A DNA stretch of 64,000 nt, from NCBI GenBank assembly GCA_047967505.1, contig CM106540.1; one strand, 5' to 3'. Source of the stretch: Dipteris shenzhenensis. Taxonomy: Eukaryota > Polypodiophyta > Polypodiopsida > Gleicheniales. The notes below the pieces were generated by a model. That model was not told where the DNA came from. It saw only the letters and a program-made list of their open reading frames with translations, and made no database searches. Position numbers and translations under genes: made by a program. Each line of letters opens with the position of its first letter. Within the stretch, counting starts at the first letter, position 1. Below are positions 11,692-23,039 of the stretch, one piece after another.

Positions 11692-12400
11692 ATGGCTAGG
11701 ACCAATCAAAAGGTCAAATAGCTAGGGACCCAAGTAGAATCTGACAAGGAGATCAAGAGTGATCCCCCTCCCAAAGACCCACCAAGAAAGAGGTGCTAGC
11801 TAGAAGGAGGTAGGATGGAAAAAAGATGCCCGTTCAAAGACTAGAGAGGCAACAACAAGAAGATGATGATGAAGATGAAGAAGATGAAGAGAAAGCACTA
11901 CACGGCGAGTAGAGTACGGCGAGTAGAGTAGAGGATGGAGAAGCATCATCTAAATGAGAAAATCCATAAATGGAAAATAGTGACAAAGGAGAGAGAAGAT
12001 CGACGACCCCCACCTCAATGCCAGGGGGGACAGCATCAGGGTCCACCTTGTCCATGGCAACCTTAGGGGGAGCATGACAACTAGTACCACATCCAATCCA
12101 AAGACCTCCCCCAGTGAAGAAGTATAGTTCAAGACAAAAATGGTGGCACTTTGGAAGACTTTCAAGTATCAAGAATACATCAATCTCCTTATCCTAAAGC
12201 TAGCTTTGCAAAGGTAGTATGTGAGGTCATGTAAGACCCAACAATGGTGCAATGTATAGGTGGTTTAGGGGAGGGATTGTGGAGGCCCCTCGACAATAGA
12301 CTTCGTGGTGGATAATTTCCAACTCACTGCCATTTATGGGATCAAGGTCACCGCCGCCGTGACCACAAAAGATATGTAGTTTATTATATGCCTTAGGCAA
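11692..12400 (+). pseudogene. Decayed histone H3-like sequence
   Basis: ATG at 11692 starts MARTNQKVK, close to the H3 N-terminus MARTKQTARK. At about 12108 the bases encode V-K-K, as before the H3 globular domain. After a 1-nt shift the frame from 12140 reads VALWKTFKYQEYINLLILK then LALQR, matching the H3 alpha-N/alpha-1 pattern VALREIRKYQ..LLIRKLPFQR. It continues to TAIYGIKVT and a K-D-M motif where H3 has AIHAKRVTIMPKDIQ. The spacing from QR to KD is 55 residues against 56 in H3. In-frame stops at 12215, 12257, 12266 and 12377 are all TAG. About 340 nt extra, partly acidic, separate the start from V-K-K. It could be an old H3 pseudogene or a relative of the H3 domain at 19181. Confidence 0.62.
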
Positions 12401-12729
12401 TCTAAGGAAGGGTCATGGTTTTTGTACTACACCATGGATGATACATAGTCTTGATGTGTGTAATATGCCCTTGTTAATCTAGAGATGCAAGGGTTCTCAA
12501 TCTTGTATATCATTCCTATGAATATAATATTGTTACTTTTTTGGCATCATTTGCAATCTCTGTCTTTTTCTTTGCAATTTCCAATTTAGTTAAATACACT
12601 AAAATAATGTTAAGCATCAAAGTTGCATCATTCATCTATGTCTTTATCTTTGTGACTCTATTTTTTTATACATGCAATCTAAAAAAACGAAATAATATTC
12701 ACCAATCCACTTCTTCCACAGTTGAGATG
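12401..12729. other. No gene recognised
   Basis: AT-rich spacer between the H3-like relic and the minus-strand gypsy relic. Confidence 0.5.
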
Positions 12730-15223
12730 TAGATTTTTGCAACTTCTTCATCATCATCCTCGAGCATTCCTTTTGGTTCCTTAGGTAGTTTGTCTTCTTG
12801 TAATCCTTGAAAGAATTGTTCTTTGAATACAGGTACTATATTCAATAGAGTTGATCCAAGGTAATTTGTACTTTTGAGTGTAGTAGTCCTTTGAAGAAAG
12901 CATCAGGCCAACCATGACTTTTTATCTTGTGAGCATTGTCTCTTTTTAAGACCATAGTGTTTTCATGCATGTTAGACATATCCTCTTGCAAATCCTTTGC
13001 TGGTTGTCTATTTGTTTCTACTCTCTGCTTTTTGATTACTTTCTAATTTAGTTTTGATAGGAATCTGAATCTTTACCTTAGAACACCTATTTTAGTTGGC
13101 TGACTGTGCCTTTCTTGTTCTTCATCAACTGGATGCTTTGCTATCCTCTTGTGGCTTAGAATTTGTGAATCTCTATCATATTTTGCATGAATGGGACTCT
13201 CATTGATTCTTGGTAACACTTTTGGTAGCTTGAAGTCGAACAATTGTGTTTTCGAAATCGGATCTGCTTTTTCTTTCCCCTTTATATCTCAGCTTCCTTG
13301 TGTATCTCGGCTTCCTTTACTTCTTGTGTATCTCAGCTTCCTTTACTTCTTTTGCTGCATTGATCCCCAGAATTTGCTCTAAGGCTTCATTTTTAACCTC
13401 TTCTTATTCAGCCCAATCAATTGGCTTAATTGCATTCTTGGGAGATTCCCCCAAACCTAGGAGTGGTTGTTTTCCCTTTGACCTTGTCACTGCCATTGCA
13501 TCCACATCCTTTTGAGCTTCAGTTACCTCATCCTTCTTCTTGCATGTTGTGCAATCACATTCCACTTCATGGAATAATTTTCTTTGTTTGGTTATTGGAC
13601 TGTTTTTGACGGTTTGAATAGTTTCTTGGTGCATAGTCTCCTTAGACTCTTCAATGTTGCACAATTGGAATGCCTATTTCCTCCCTAAGCTTACACCATA
13701 GTTCACATTGTGGACCTTGTCTATGACCATCCACACCACAATAAGTACAAGATTGATTCATGTTGGGTCTTTGTTGAGCTACCGAGTTCTGGTTGTTTTT
13801 TCTTGTTGGTGCAATATTATTGAATCTTTATTGCATTTTTCCTCCCGCTCCAATCTAATTGATTGCAGGTGGTGGGACTGCATTATTTGCTACTTGAATG
13901 TGATGGGGTACCCTCCCTCTGAAGTTTGGGTTGTACCAACATTTAATCTTTGTCATGATTGTCTTTGCCACAGTATTCACAAGACATCTTGTCCTTGTTT
14001 GGTAACAACCTCAGATTCTGCAATTGCTCTTTTATCATTTGCTCCAATCTAGAGTCCCCTTTTGAGCTCTTGTCCTCTTTCTTTTTGTTCTTTGCCTTAT
14101 CCTTGGCCTTTGACTTCTTGTCTTTTTTCTTCTTTTTTCTTTTGCTAGATTCTTCATCATCAGAATCTTCATCGGAGCTATCTAACTCTGTGTCTTCATT
14201 GTCCTCAACCTCTACATTTGAATCAATTTCTATGTCTGATCCTGTGTCAAAATCATGGGCTTTTTTTTATTTCCTCTCTTTGATTTTTTGTTAGATCCAA
14301 ATCTCCTCTCAGCTCTTGGGGCTGCTTCCACAAAGTTGTTGAAGTCATTTGCTCCTGCAACAACTGGTCTCTTCTTACTACTACAGTCTTCAATTATTTT
14401 TCAATACTTTGCAAAAGAAGTCACCAAGTTTCTCTTCAGAAGGCCTTTGTGGGGCAAGTAGCCTCTGGTTTAGATTCTTGAACTTCTATGTATAGTCCTT
14501 CACCAATAGGTCTTTCTGTTTCATATTCTGCAGCTTCTAAAGCACTGCTTATGGAGTCTTGTTTTTTGAATCTACTCAAGAATGAGTTTTTCAAGGAATC
14601 ATAATCTACAAAGTGAGATAGACCATACTGCGTAAACCAACTCATTGCCTTACTCTTAAAGGTAGCTACAAATTATTCTTTCTTCATTGCATCAGGTAGT
14701 TACCCAGATCCACTAGTAGTCCAATGGGTTTTGAACTACCCGACATGGCTATCTCGGTCTCGGGGGGGTCACTCATAATATGTAACCCTATCACGTGAGT
14801 TCAACAGAAGGATTTTTTTTATTTCTAAAATTTACAGAAATAAATATACAGAAGGGACTATTTAAAATAGTTTTGAAAAAAATTTACAGATTTATATAGA
14901 AAGTGGCAAGGGATTGAAGTTCAATTGTCTTTGAGCAACAATGTATAAGGCTGTAATTAAATGTGTGCCGAATGTAGTTCATAGGAAAGTGTAGGTGTTG
15001 AATCACTCAACACTCCAAGATCATTTGTTGCTTCTTGGATTTTCAAGTTGTGAGCTGAGTTTGTTGATGAACTTTCTCCACTTGGTATGAAGTCAGGACC
15101 CTCACAGATGCTATCACCATCTGGATCTGCTTGACTTTCATCTTTAGCTCTTGCTCTATTTCTTGTGAAGTATAAAGAGCCAACTCGGTTTGGTGACAGT
15201 GGGTTCTCAGTTTCTTCTGACAT
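12730..15223 (-). pseudogene. Ty3/gypsy gag and pre-protease region, decayed
   Basis: Read on the minus strand, a gag start at 15223 (MSEETENPLSPNRVG) leads to a capsid-like segment at 14645-14436 (SWFTQYGLSHFVDYDSLKN, then FLSRF). A Lys/Asp/Ser-rich linker and two CCHC zinc knuckles follow. The first is near 13985 (CEYCGKDNHDKD, whose last Cys follows a 1-nt shift, CWYNP). The second is near 13750 (CTYCGVDGHRQGPQC). A pre-protease segment (13664-13404, then to about 12730) includes AVTRSKGKQP. Gag packages element RNA. Frameshifts and stops interrupt it. No protease, RT or integrase follows, so the element is truncated. Confidence 0.7.
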
Positions 15224-16689
15224 CCACTGGGAGTGCCTCCATAAAATAGATTGAGTGTGTCAAAATGTTCTTGGCTTGATTCTGTAGCATAGATGCCGAT
15301 GCTAGTTGCGTAGCATAGTCGGATTGCAGAAGTAGAATATTTGCGAGTGTTGTTGGCATCTTTGTCCACCAATCTTTGGTAAAGTTGATATATTGATCCT
15401 CTTTAGAGCTTCTTTATTGTTGGCTTTGACTACTGTTGAGTTGGACATTCTTCCACCTTATTTTTTTTCATTTCTTGAGGTATTGGCCCAAGATATTCCT
15501 CAGCACCTTTGCAACTCTTTTGGCTTGTCCAATGTGCATTGGGTACATTGTGGCGACATTATCAAGCTTCAATCTTGCTTCTTTTACTGGCTCTATGTCT
15601 TTTGTTATGATCTTTCTTTGTCATGCACCAACTACTATCATAAACTATTGTTGGAGCATTGCTTGATTATTTCACGATCTTCTTGATTTTGGACTTCCTT
15701 CTTGGCTCCACAAGTTTAGCTGCTGGCATAACCTTCTTGTGATTGTTTGTCATTCTTTGGAGGCACGTTGAATCATATTCGATTATCAACTTCTCCTCTA
15801 TTGTTGAAGCTGACTTTGTGTTGTTGCAGTAGCCTAATTGCTCATCACATCCGCATTTCTCTTGTCACATCTACATTTGCTTGTCACTTGAGCGCCTAAT
15901 TGCTCATCACATCTGCATTTTCTTATTTATTCACCTTGAGCTCTTCACTGGTTGTCTTTGCTTGCTTTGTGTGGGTGACTTGTTGCCTTGAGTTGCTATG
16001 TTTGACTTTGAGTCAACAAGGTGTCCTATTATGCCCAATCACCTTCCAGCTTCAGTTCATCATCTTTCTGAGCTCAAACATGTAGTAGAATTTCCAAATG
16101 TTCTCTTGGTATGCACAATGCAAAAAACTTCAATAATATCATGCATAGAGATGAAATGGAACTTGAGAACTGAATGTACAATAGGAATAGAATCAAAAAA
16201 GGAAATGACAGTGGAAGATCAACCATACACATATTTTGAGAGTCAAAAGCTACAACAATTGCTGCATACAAAATTTCTCATTCATTCTTTGTCTTGGAAA
16301 CTGCAAGAAAATCCGTCTTAAACTATGCAAGAGATGTTCCAATAGCATGATAACAATTGGCCCTGACAACATCATTGTTGGAAGAAAATCCAAAGTAGGG
16401 TCTTGCCAACTATTATAACCGACTACTACACAAGATAACGTATCATAATATTATATTCTATCTAGGGATGATGACTTGGCAAGGTGGTGAAGCTACCCCT
16501 CAACATCCATCAATGGATTGGGGTCGGGCCAATTTGGGTTGGTGAGAGGGGGCATTAGATTAAGGTTGGTTACCTCCCCAACTGCATGGACACATGGTGG
16601 AAACCCTAGTGCAAGTTTTGAGGTAGTTCTTAGGCTAGACAAAGCCAGTAGATAGGCAATGCAGGGTACCAAAGTATGGTGTGGATTAT
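15224..16689. other. No gene recognised
   Basis: Only short open frames without family resemblance. Possibly the 5' untranslated part of the adjacent minus-strand gypsy relic. Confidence 0.4.
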
Positions 16690-16990
16690 GGTGGTGACTC
16701 ACATGTCATCAAGATCTTGCAAGAACACCGATGGAGTATGCCCAAGCAACTCTAGTTTGAGAGTAATGCATGCAAATGCCATCCACTAGCGACTCCCATC
16801 TTGTTGCAATTGTGAATCCATAAGGAGAAGAAGAGACAGGGGAGAGGTAAATGGAGAAGGGAGAGGAGGAGAAGAAGAAGGGAAGAACAGAAGAGAACAT
16901 GGCTGTAACAGGTAGAGATTAGATCCCAAAATCTACCTATTAGTAGAAATACATCTTCAAGAATGCATTTATAACTTCCAAAAGAGAACA
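16690..16990 (-). repeat. LTR fragment of a recurrent gypsy-type family
   Basis: The segment resembles 23470-23705 and, more loosely, 55960-56170. All share 'ccatccac', a 'tgaatccataaggagaagaagag' type stretch and a GA-rich block ending near 'gaaaacatgg'. The same family gives 23040-23305, 53980-54258 (plus) and 55905-57086. I infer minus-strand LTR orientation from the polypurine/LTR junctions at 23305 and 57086. Confidence 0.5.
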
Positions 16991-17043
16991 CATCAACTCA
17001 AGATTGAGTGCAACATAGATAGTCGATTAAGGTAAACAATTGC

Positions 17044-17153
17044 ATATTTCTTGTATTGCAAATGCTTTTGTCACAACAACATATATAGAATAGGCATAAT
17101 ATTTCTTGTATTGCAAATGCTTTTGTCACAACAACATATATAGAATAGGCATA
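17044..17153. repeat. Perfect 55-bp tandem duplication
   Basis: 17044-17098 is repeated without a mismatch at 17099-17153, beginning 'atatttcttgtattgcaaat'. The identity implies a recent duplication in otherwise old sequence. Confidence 0.95.
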
Positions 17154-17439
17154 AAACTGGACCAAAACATAGTCCGCCGATTAGCAACATCATATCCACA
17201 TTCGGAATACTGCATGACAGGTATATGAGTTGAACAACCAACTCCCTACATATGGTAGTTGCTTACTAACTTGCAGACGTGCCTCATTAGTGGTTGCACA
17301 ACTAACTCCCATTAAGGTTTTCCATACATCCTATATCATTGTTAAAGATAAATAGTTCAGAAATGTGTTTGAGCTACACTCGCCCACTTTGGCACACCCG
17401 ATGGAACAATCAGTTTTGTGCCACAAAATTATTGAGACT

Positions 17440-17880
17440 CGAATCCAGTCATTTATCTGCTGTAGTAGATCTAGTACAATGGTCTACTGAGACACCTATT
17501 TGGAATTAATACATGATCAACATCATGATCTTCATGCTGAACTCCCATAAACTCCTCGTCATACTAGTCTTCCACTTGATCTTCAAACTATTCCTATTCA
17601 TCCTGTACCTTTTTCTTTGGATCAATACTGGTCATATCCTCATCTTTCTTTTGCACTACATTGAATATATCCTCCAAATGGTGATTGAACATCAATGTAT
17701 CCGAGTTTCCTCCAGTCAACTCATGAACAACTTTTAAAGCTTTAAGTATCTCTTACGACTATACCGACTCCTCTTGAAAGTCTTTCTTCAACTCGACACG
17801 ACCGCTACTTTGATTACTTGGCCCTGATGCTATATCTTCAGGTACCTGCACAGACAAAAGCTTAGAAAATATTTTGATCG
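17440..17880 (-). pseudogene. Decayed acidic ORF of unknown identity
   Basis: A minus-strand frame reads through a moderately complex, acidic, Gln/Asp/Glu-rich protein (for example MFNHHLEDIFNVVQKKDEDM). It is broken by about four TAGs at positions that fit Gln, and by one TAA. No family is recognised. Confidence 0.3.
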
Positions 17881-17909
17881 AATTAGTACCCTGAAGTGTT
17901 GTTGATGTC

Positions 17910-18587
17910 TGTTAAATTACACGGCGTAGCAAAACAAAAACTGAACAAAGAATAGAGAGTACACAACAAACTGGAGAGGAAAAAAATTTTCCTTCAATAC
18001 TGATGTAGTACAAATGATGGCTCCATCCACCCGTGTGCTCCCACAGTGGAGCTTAGATGGCAATCTAGACAGATACTAGGTGAAGAGCTACTAGTTGGAA
18101 GATCTGATCTAATCTAAACTGATTTGATACAATGGACTGGGGAGGTCTCCTCTTTATAGCTATGAGGGCAATAGTCAAATCAACGTAGTCGGTGGAACCG
18201 ACTAGTCAACCTAGTCGGTGGAGCCAACTAGTCAACCTAGTCGATGGAACCGACTAGTCGTCCATGGAATATTCAAGGAATATTCCCTATACCATTGCCT
18301 CAAAGGTTCTCACCCCCGAACCCCCACCAGGGGGGCCGCTGGCCCCCCTAGGACCCCCAAGCTAGGGGCCAGCTGGCCCCCAGGCCCCAACAAGAATAAG
18401 GGGCTCCCACACAATCACCTTTCTACCATCAACGGTCTCATTGATAGACCTCATCTGACATGCAAGTCAGGATCCATCCAGTGTCTCGGGCTCACACATG
18501 GCTTCTCCTCATATGGGGGCCTTACAACTTGAGCACCTTGGACCATTGATGGTTACCAGGAGGGTGGGGTATTGAGCATATCTAACA
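17910..18587 (-). mobile_element. Copia-type LTR (3' LTR of the truncated element above it)
   Basis: On the minus strand the LTR starts TGTTAGATATG at 18587, directly after a purine tract (ttgaggggggg), and ends TTTAACA at 17910. The termini therefore form TGTTA..TAACA. A TATA-like 'ctataaagaggag' lies near 18155. Several copies of 'gactagtcggttccaccgac' variants lie around 18185-18260. The length is 678 bp. Confidence 0.7.
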
Positions 18588-19180
18588 CCCCCCCTCAATG
18601 TCCACCCATAAGTGAACTACCTTCTCGGCCCAATGCCGAGTCTCTGAAGATGATCCTGAAGCTTATCCTTCCCAAGTGCCTTGGTGAAGACATCTACTCC
18701 ATTTTGCTTTGTTGGAAAGTAGACCAATTCCACTATCCCGTCCTCGATCAAATCATGCACATAGTGATAATCTCTATATGTTTTGTGCACGCATGAAACA
18801 TTGGATTTTTAGCAATGGCCATGCAACTTTGATTATCGCACCTCAGCACAGTTGCCTCATCCTCTTACACTCTCATGTGCCATAAGATCCTCCTCAGCCA
18901 CACATCTTCACAAGCGGCAAAACATGCTGCCTTGTACTCAATCTCGGTAGAAGACAATGCCACTGTTGGTTGTTTCTTACTGATCCAAGAGAAGATACCT
19001 AAACCTAAAGAAATATCCAAAAATTGATTTCTTGGAATCAACATCTCCAGCCCAATCTGAGTCACAATGACCAGCCAAGGAAGTGCGTGTACCATAAGTG
19101 ATGCCATAATCAAGAGTGCCCTTCACATACCTGAGCACCTGCATCCCTGCATTCCAATGATTCTCACAGGGCAAGATACT
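18588..19180 (-). pseudogene. Copia RNase H fragment, truncated at its 5' side
   Basis: Minus-strand reading gives HWNAGMQVLRYVKGTLDYG, then CDSDWAGDVDSKKS, SKKQPTVALSSTEIEYKAA and CDNQSCMAIAKNP. These are the successive motifs of the Ty1/copia RNase H end. The 3' tail, polypurine tract and LTR follow in the expected order. Frameshifts occur between motifs. Upstream (higher coordinates) the copia homology stops at about 19178-19183, exactly where the plus-strand H3-Ulp1 gene starts, so the rest of the pol gene is gone. Confidence 0.8.
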
Positions 19181-21476
19181 ATGGCAAGAACCAAAGCAAT
19201 AGCCAGAAGGAAAGGAAAAGCACCTGACATTGTAGGGGTTGCCATAACTCCATCCAAGTCTAAATCTTCAAAGAAGGGGAAGCCTGTGCACATGCTAGCA
19301 AGGAACAGGATGAAAAGAGTGAGCCAAAGCAGATCTATCGAGATCAGGAAGGCTCAGAAAGCCATAGGATATGCAGTACCCATGGCACCATTCCAGAGGC
19401 TAGTCAGGGCAGTATGCATGAATTGGCATGTGGACTTTAGATGGCAAAGGATTGCAGTACTTTCTCTCCAAGAAGCTGCTAAAGAGTGGCTCATAGAGTT
19501 TTTCATGGACACCATGATGGTAGTAGCACATGCACATAGGGTCACCATCATGAAGAAAGACATCCAAACACTTGTCAGGGTCAAATATAGATATGACAAG
19601 ATCCTTAATGCAGAGGATTGGGATGATCTAAAAATGAGAGATATCTTGTTGGTACCTCCAGCCAAGAAACCTAAAGATGATGCATTCAAGGTTGTAGAGG
19701 TGTTTCATCAACTTCATACCAGAGGCAAGGTTGCCTATGAAGAGTCCCTCAGGGAAAGATTCAAAGAAATAGTGTCTGTCTTGCAATCCCAAACATTAGT
19801 GAGGATGGTGCAAATTCAGCAGAAGCTCCTACAACTTGGACCAAGGATCAGAGTAGCCATTCAGACTATGAATGATGACCTGACTTGGGACTGGACAGAA
19901 GACTGCATCATGGCTTTAGCACAGAAAGAAAAACATGTGACTTACACAATCGTGCTTGCAGCTCTATAGTAAGTATATCTTTCTATGTCAATTGTGTTTA
20001 TGTCTTTGTATCATTCACTTTTTCATAAGCTAAGTGAAGTTATTTTTTGTAGTTTTTTAAGAGTCATATCCAGTAGAGCCTTTAGCACTCTGTGTATCTA
20101 GTTGATCTAGCTATATCTTTCAAGCTGAAAGATAACAAGACATCAACCAAAAGCATCTCCAAGTGGTTTCTTTTTTGTAATTTGGATGTGGTTGATATGA
20201 TTCTCCTCCCATATTGCTCAGAGTATGTTCCCTGACCTTTTCCACTACTACCCTCTGTTGTTAAAATCTTGATTGTTTAAATTAAATTTACACCCTCTTG
20301 GTCTAGTCCCCTCATGTTATTTGTTTCTCTTGCAGCAATCATTGGAGTTTGGTACATATAGATGTACGTCAAAAGCTATGCTATACATTCAACTCCTTAA
20401 AGGGTACCCACCAGGATTTGGAATTGTAAGTCAGTCATTGCCTATGCTTTTTCTATAAAATGCGATTTTTAGGTTTTCTCTTGAAAAGTTAGCCATATTG
20501 CATTTACTTGTAGAAGTGTGAATTTTATAATTTGTTGCCCTTCATTCCCATTGCAGTTGTCTCAAAAGACTAATGGATGCACTTGACCTCCGTGATCCAA
20601 AGTTAAAGATGTTAGATTCAGCTCACCCAATGTCATTGCAGGTATAGTAATCATTGTCACTTATATTTATCTCCCTCTTATTTTTGCACTCTTCATAGTC
20701 CAATATACATCTTATCTTTCTATTTTCATAAAACAGACACCACAACAGGAGGATCCTTTCTCTTATGGATGGAAAACTCTCATCAATGCCAAATATATGG
20801 ACACATACTTTTCAGAGAAAGAGCCTGAATTTGTGAGTGTTTTCATTGCATACTATTTGAGAAGTTCTAAATTTAATGCATTGATACAAAAATATTGAAA
20901 ACATTCTTTGTTTTTATTGCAGATGAAAGAGGATAGTTTTGGCTCCAAATATGTACATAGCTTCAGAGCAAAGACAATTCTGAAGCTGCTAGAGCACTCT
21001 TGCCCTTGTCTAGCACCAGACCAACTAGTCCATATAGGAGAGGGCTCAAAAGGCACTGAGGATCTCCAAGTCGAACAAGAGGCTCAAAATGTCCCAAGCA
21101 CTAACAATCAAGAAGACATTCTAGAAGGTGTCAATGTTGATGAGCTGCTTGATCTCTTCCAAAATCCCAAGCCTATGCACAAGGAGGCAAGGACATCAAA
21201 GCAGCACGAGGCCGAGAGCCCAAGCCCATGGATGAGGAGGCAGGGACACCAAAGCAACAGGAGGAGTCGATGCAAGAGGAGTGGATGCAGGAGGAGGCAG
21301 TACCGACGGAGGATGTGCAGCAGCAGGATCCACAGTAGCAGCAAGATCCATAGCAGGATCCACAACAGTTGGATCCACAGTAGCAGGATCCACAGCAGCA
21401 ACAACCTGAGCAACATGTGGAAGATTCTCAAGAATCTCCATTGCAAAAAAGTCAAGAGAGAGATTCTGAGCAATAA
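19181..21476 (+). pseudogene. Histone H3-fold / Ulp1(C48)-like protease fusion gene, five exons, decaying
   Basis: Exons are 19181-19968, 20336-20425, 20557-20641, 20737-20832 and 20923-21476. All introns are GT..AG (donors GTAAGT, GTAAGT, GTATAG, GTGAGT) and the frame is kept through exon 4. Residues 1-5 are MARTK. Residues about 53-138 match the H3 globular domain (APFQRLVRAV at 69-78, LQEAAKEWL at 96-104, HAHRVTIMKKDIQ at 117-129). A linker follows. Residues 263-333 match Ulp1/C48: NHWSLVHID (His265), FNSLKG (Asn282 for the usual Asp) and PQQ..FSYGW (Tyr331 where Cys is expected). The protease is therefore probably inactive. Exon 5 has an acidic, Gln/Pro repeat tail with a frameshift near 21200-21222 and TAGs at 21336, 21351 and 21381. 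H3 folds pack DNA, and C48 proteases cut SUMO. The joint role is unknown. Confidence 0.72.
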
Positions 21477-21695
21477 TGGAAAGGTAGATGATACTTGTAA
21501 TCATTTTGTATTAATACATCAAATGTCACTTATATATTTTTGGTTGCAAGTAATACCTGAGTCAATAGCTTTGTATTATTTGAATTGTTCTATTTAAAAT
21601 GTCCTTGCATTGAATTTTTTTTTCGCTCCTTTGAAGTATCTGCAAAAATAATTTTTTAGCAATATGTAAATGTATTATGCAAATGTAAAGAAAAT

Positions 21696-21745
21696 CAAAT
21701 TAGGAGAAACACAGGGTGGTCAAATTAGAAGAAACACAGGGTGGA
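21696..21745. repeat. 25-bp tandem pair
   Basis: 'caaattaggagaaacacagg' begins at 21696 and recurs at 21721 with a few changes, just downstream of the H3-Ulp1 gene. Confidence 0.8.
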
Positions 21746-21778
21746 AACCAACTTACTTTCCTGTTGTTCAAAATGAAT

Positions 21779-22330
21779 GAAAATTCTTTATGGATATTAT
21801 TCTCAGTCTCCATAATAATAAGGATAGTGTTGAGTACTTTGAGGAAAGCCAATCTAGATTATATGTAAATAAAAAGAAAACTGTGCTGTGCATGGTAAGA
21901 CTTGAATATTTAGGATTCATTATTACTCCCGAGGGGGTGGAAATAGATCCAAAGAAAGTGGTTGCGATACTGACTTGGTCGAGATCCCTGAGAGTTTGAC
22001 CGCTTTGAGATGATTCTTGGGGTTTGTCCAATTTTATCGAACACATATTAATGGATATTCCGAGATGGTATCGACATTGATTGATTTGACCTCAGATAAA
22101 GTATCTTTATATGGGGATAGAATCAATAAGAAAGTTTTAAAGCCATAAATCAAGTTGTGGTCTCAGCCTTCCGGACCGGTGTTAAAAATAGTTATTCACT
22201 AGAGATCATTTTTTATAGAAATTGATGCAAGTGGCATTGCGGTAGGAGCAGTTCTCCTCCAAGAGGGAAGGCCATTAGCCTTTGAGAAAGAAAGAAATAA
22301 AGAAAAGTTTATTAAAGTCTTTCGAAGACC
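21779..22330 (+). pseudogene. Ty3/gypsy reverse transcriptase/RNase H fragment
   Basis: The plus strand reads RLYVNKKKTVL, then EYLGFIITPEGVEIDPKKV. After a frameshift at about 21985 it reads FLGFVQFYRTHINGYSEM and then FIEIDASGIAVGAVLLQEGR and PLAFEK. These are the thumb/connection and RNase H start of gypsy pol. Several stops and shifts show it is dead. It copies element RNA into DNA in the living family. Confidence 0.78.
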
Positions 22331-23039
22331 AATGGGTCTATGAGACTGTGAAAAACGTGGTACAAACAAGTTGTGGTGGTGGAGCTACTAAACGAGCATC
22401 CACACCAATGCGAATGCAAAATATGCAAAATGTCTGTACATGTCATTGCATAATTGATAGAGAGTGCAGCATTGTCCCAGTGAGATGGATGTTAGAAGGA
22501 TGTCATTCTCAATAACATTGATTTCAATTATTGGACCTAATGAACTCTCGTCTTGGTCCATTGCCACAAGTTTTGTGCCTATCATCCTATTGCATTTATA
22601 GTACAAAGAGAAAATAAATTTTTGTGAGGCAATCATGTACTTAATGTTGATGGAGTTATGAGCAACCTCACAATACACATTGGTGACCACCATTACATCC
22701 CAACCATTATCCAAAAATTTTGGAATTGGAACTTCATCATACCCTTTTTCTCTGAAAGTCAACATGGTTTTACAAACTTTAACTGGATAATCCTAAAAAA
22801 GTTCTACAAAAACTGTAAGTGGCATGAAAATGTTGATTTTAACTATCCTGGTAGCAATATTTGGTTTTAGGGAATGCTGTACTTCTGAAAATAGTTTGGC
22901 TTTGTAGGATTCTATGATGCTGCCATTAGGGACTGGCCAATCAACTATATTCCATGCCAGGAGATCTTGCTTTTTTAATAAACCGTGTGAGTGAGCATTG
23001 TCCATCAATTGATAAAAGTACACTTGCCCACAATGACAT
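22331..23039. other. Unrecognised decayed sequence
   Basis: The minus-strand frames 22765-22388 and 23137-22793 are moderately complex and may be one broken protein, but no motif is recognised. Confidence 0.35.

Noticed and set aside
19067-19180. An upstream extension of the H3-Ulp1 frame (about 38 codons)
   Set aside because: It is the antisense of copia RNase H. H3 homology starts exactly at MARTK at 19181.
20908-21597. Reading exon 5 of the fusion gene in its first frame to 21597
   Set aside because: After about 21200 that frame becomes Arg/Ser/His-rich. The shifted frame continues the Glu/Gln repeat pattern with TAG at Gln positions, so a frameshift is more likely.
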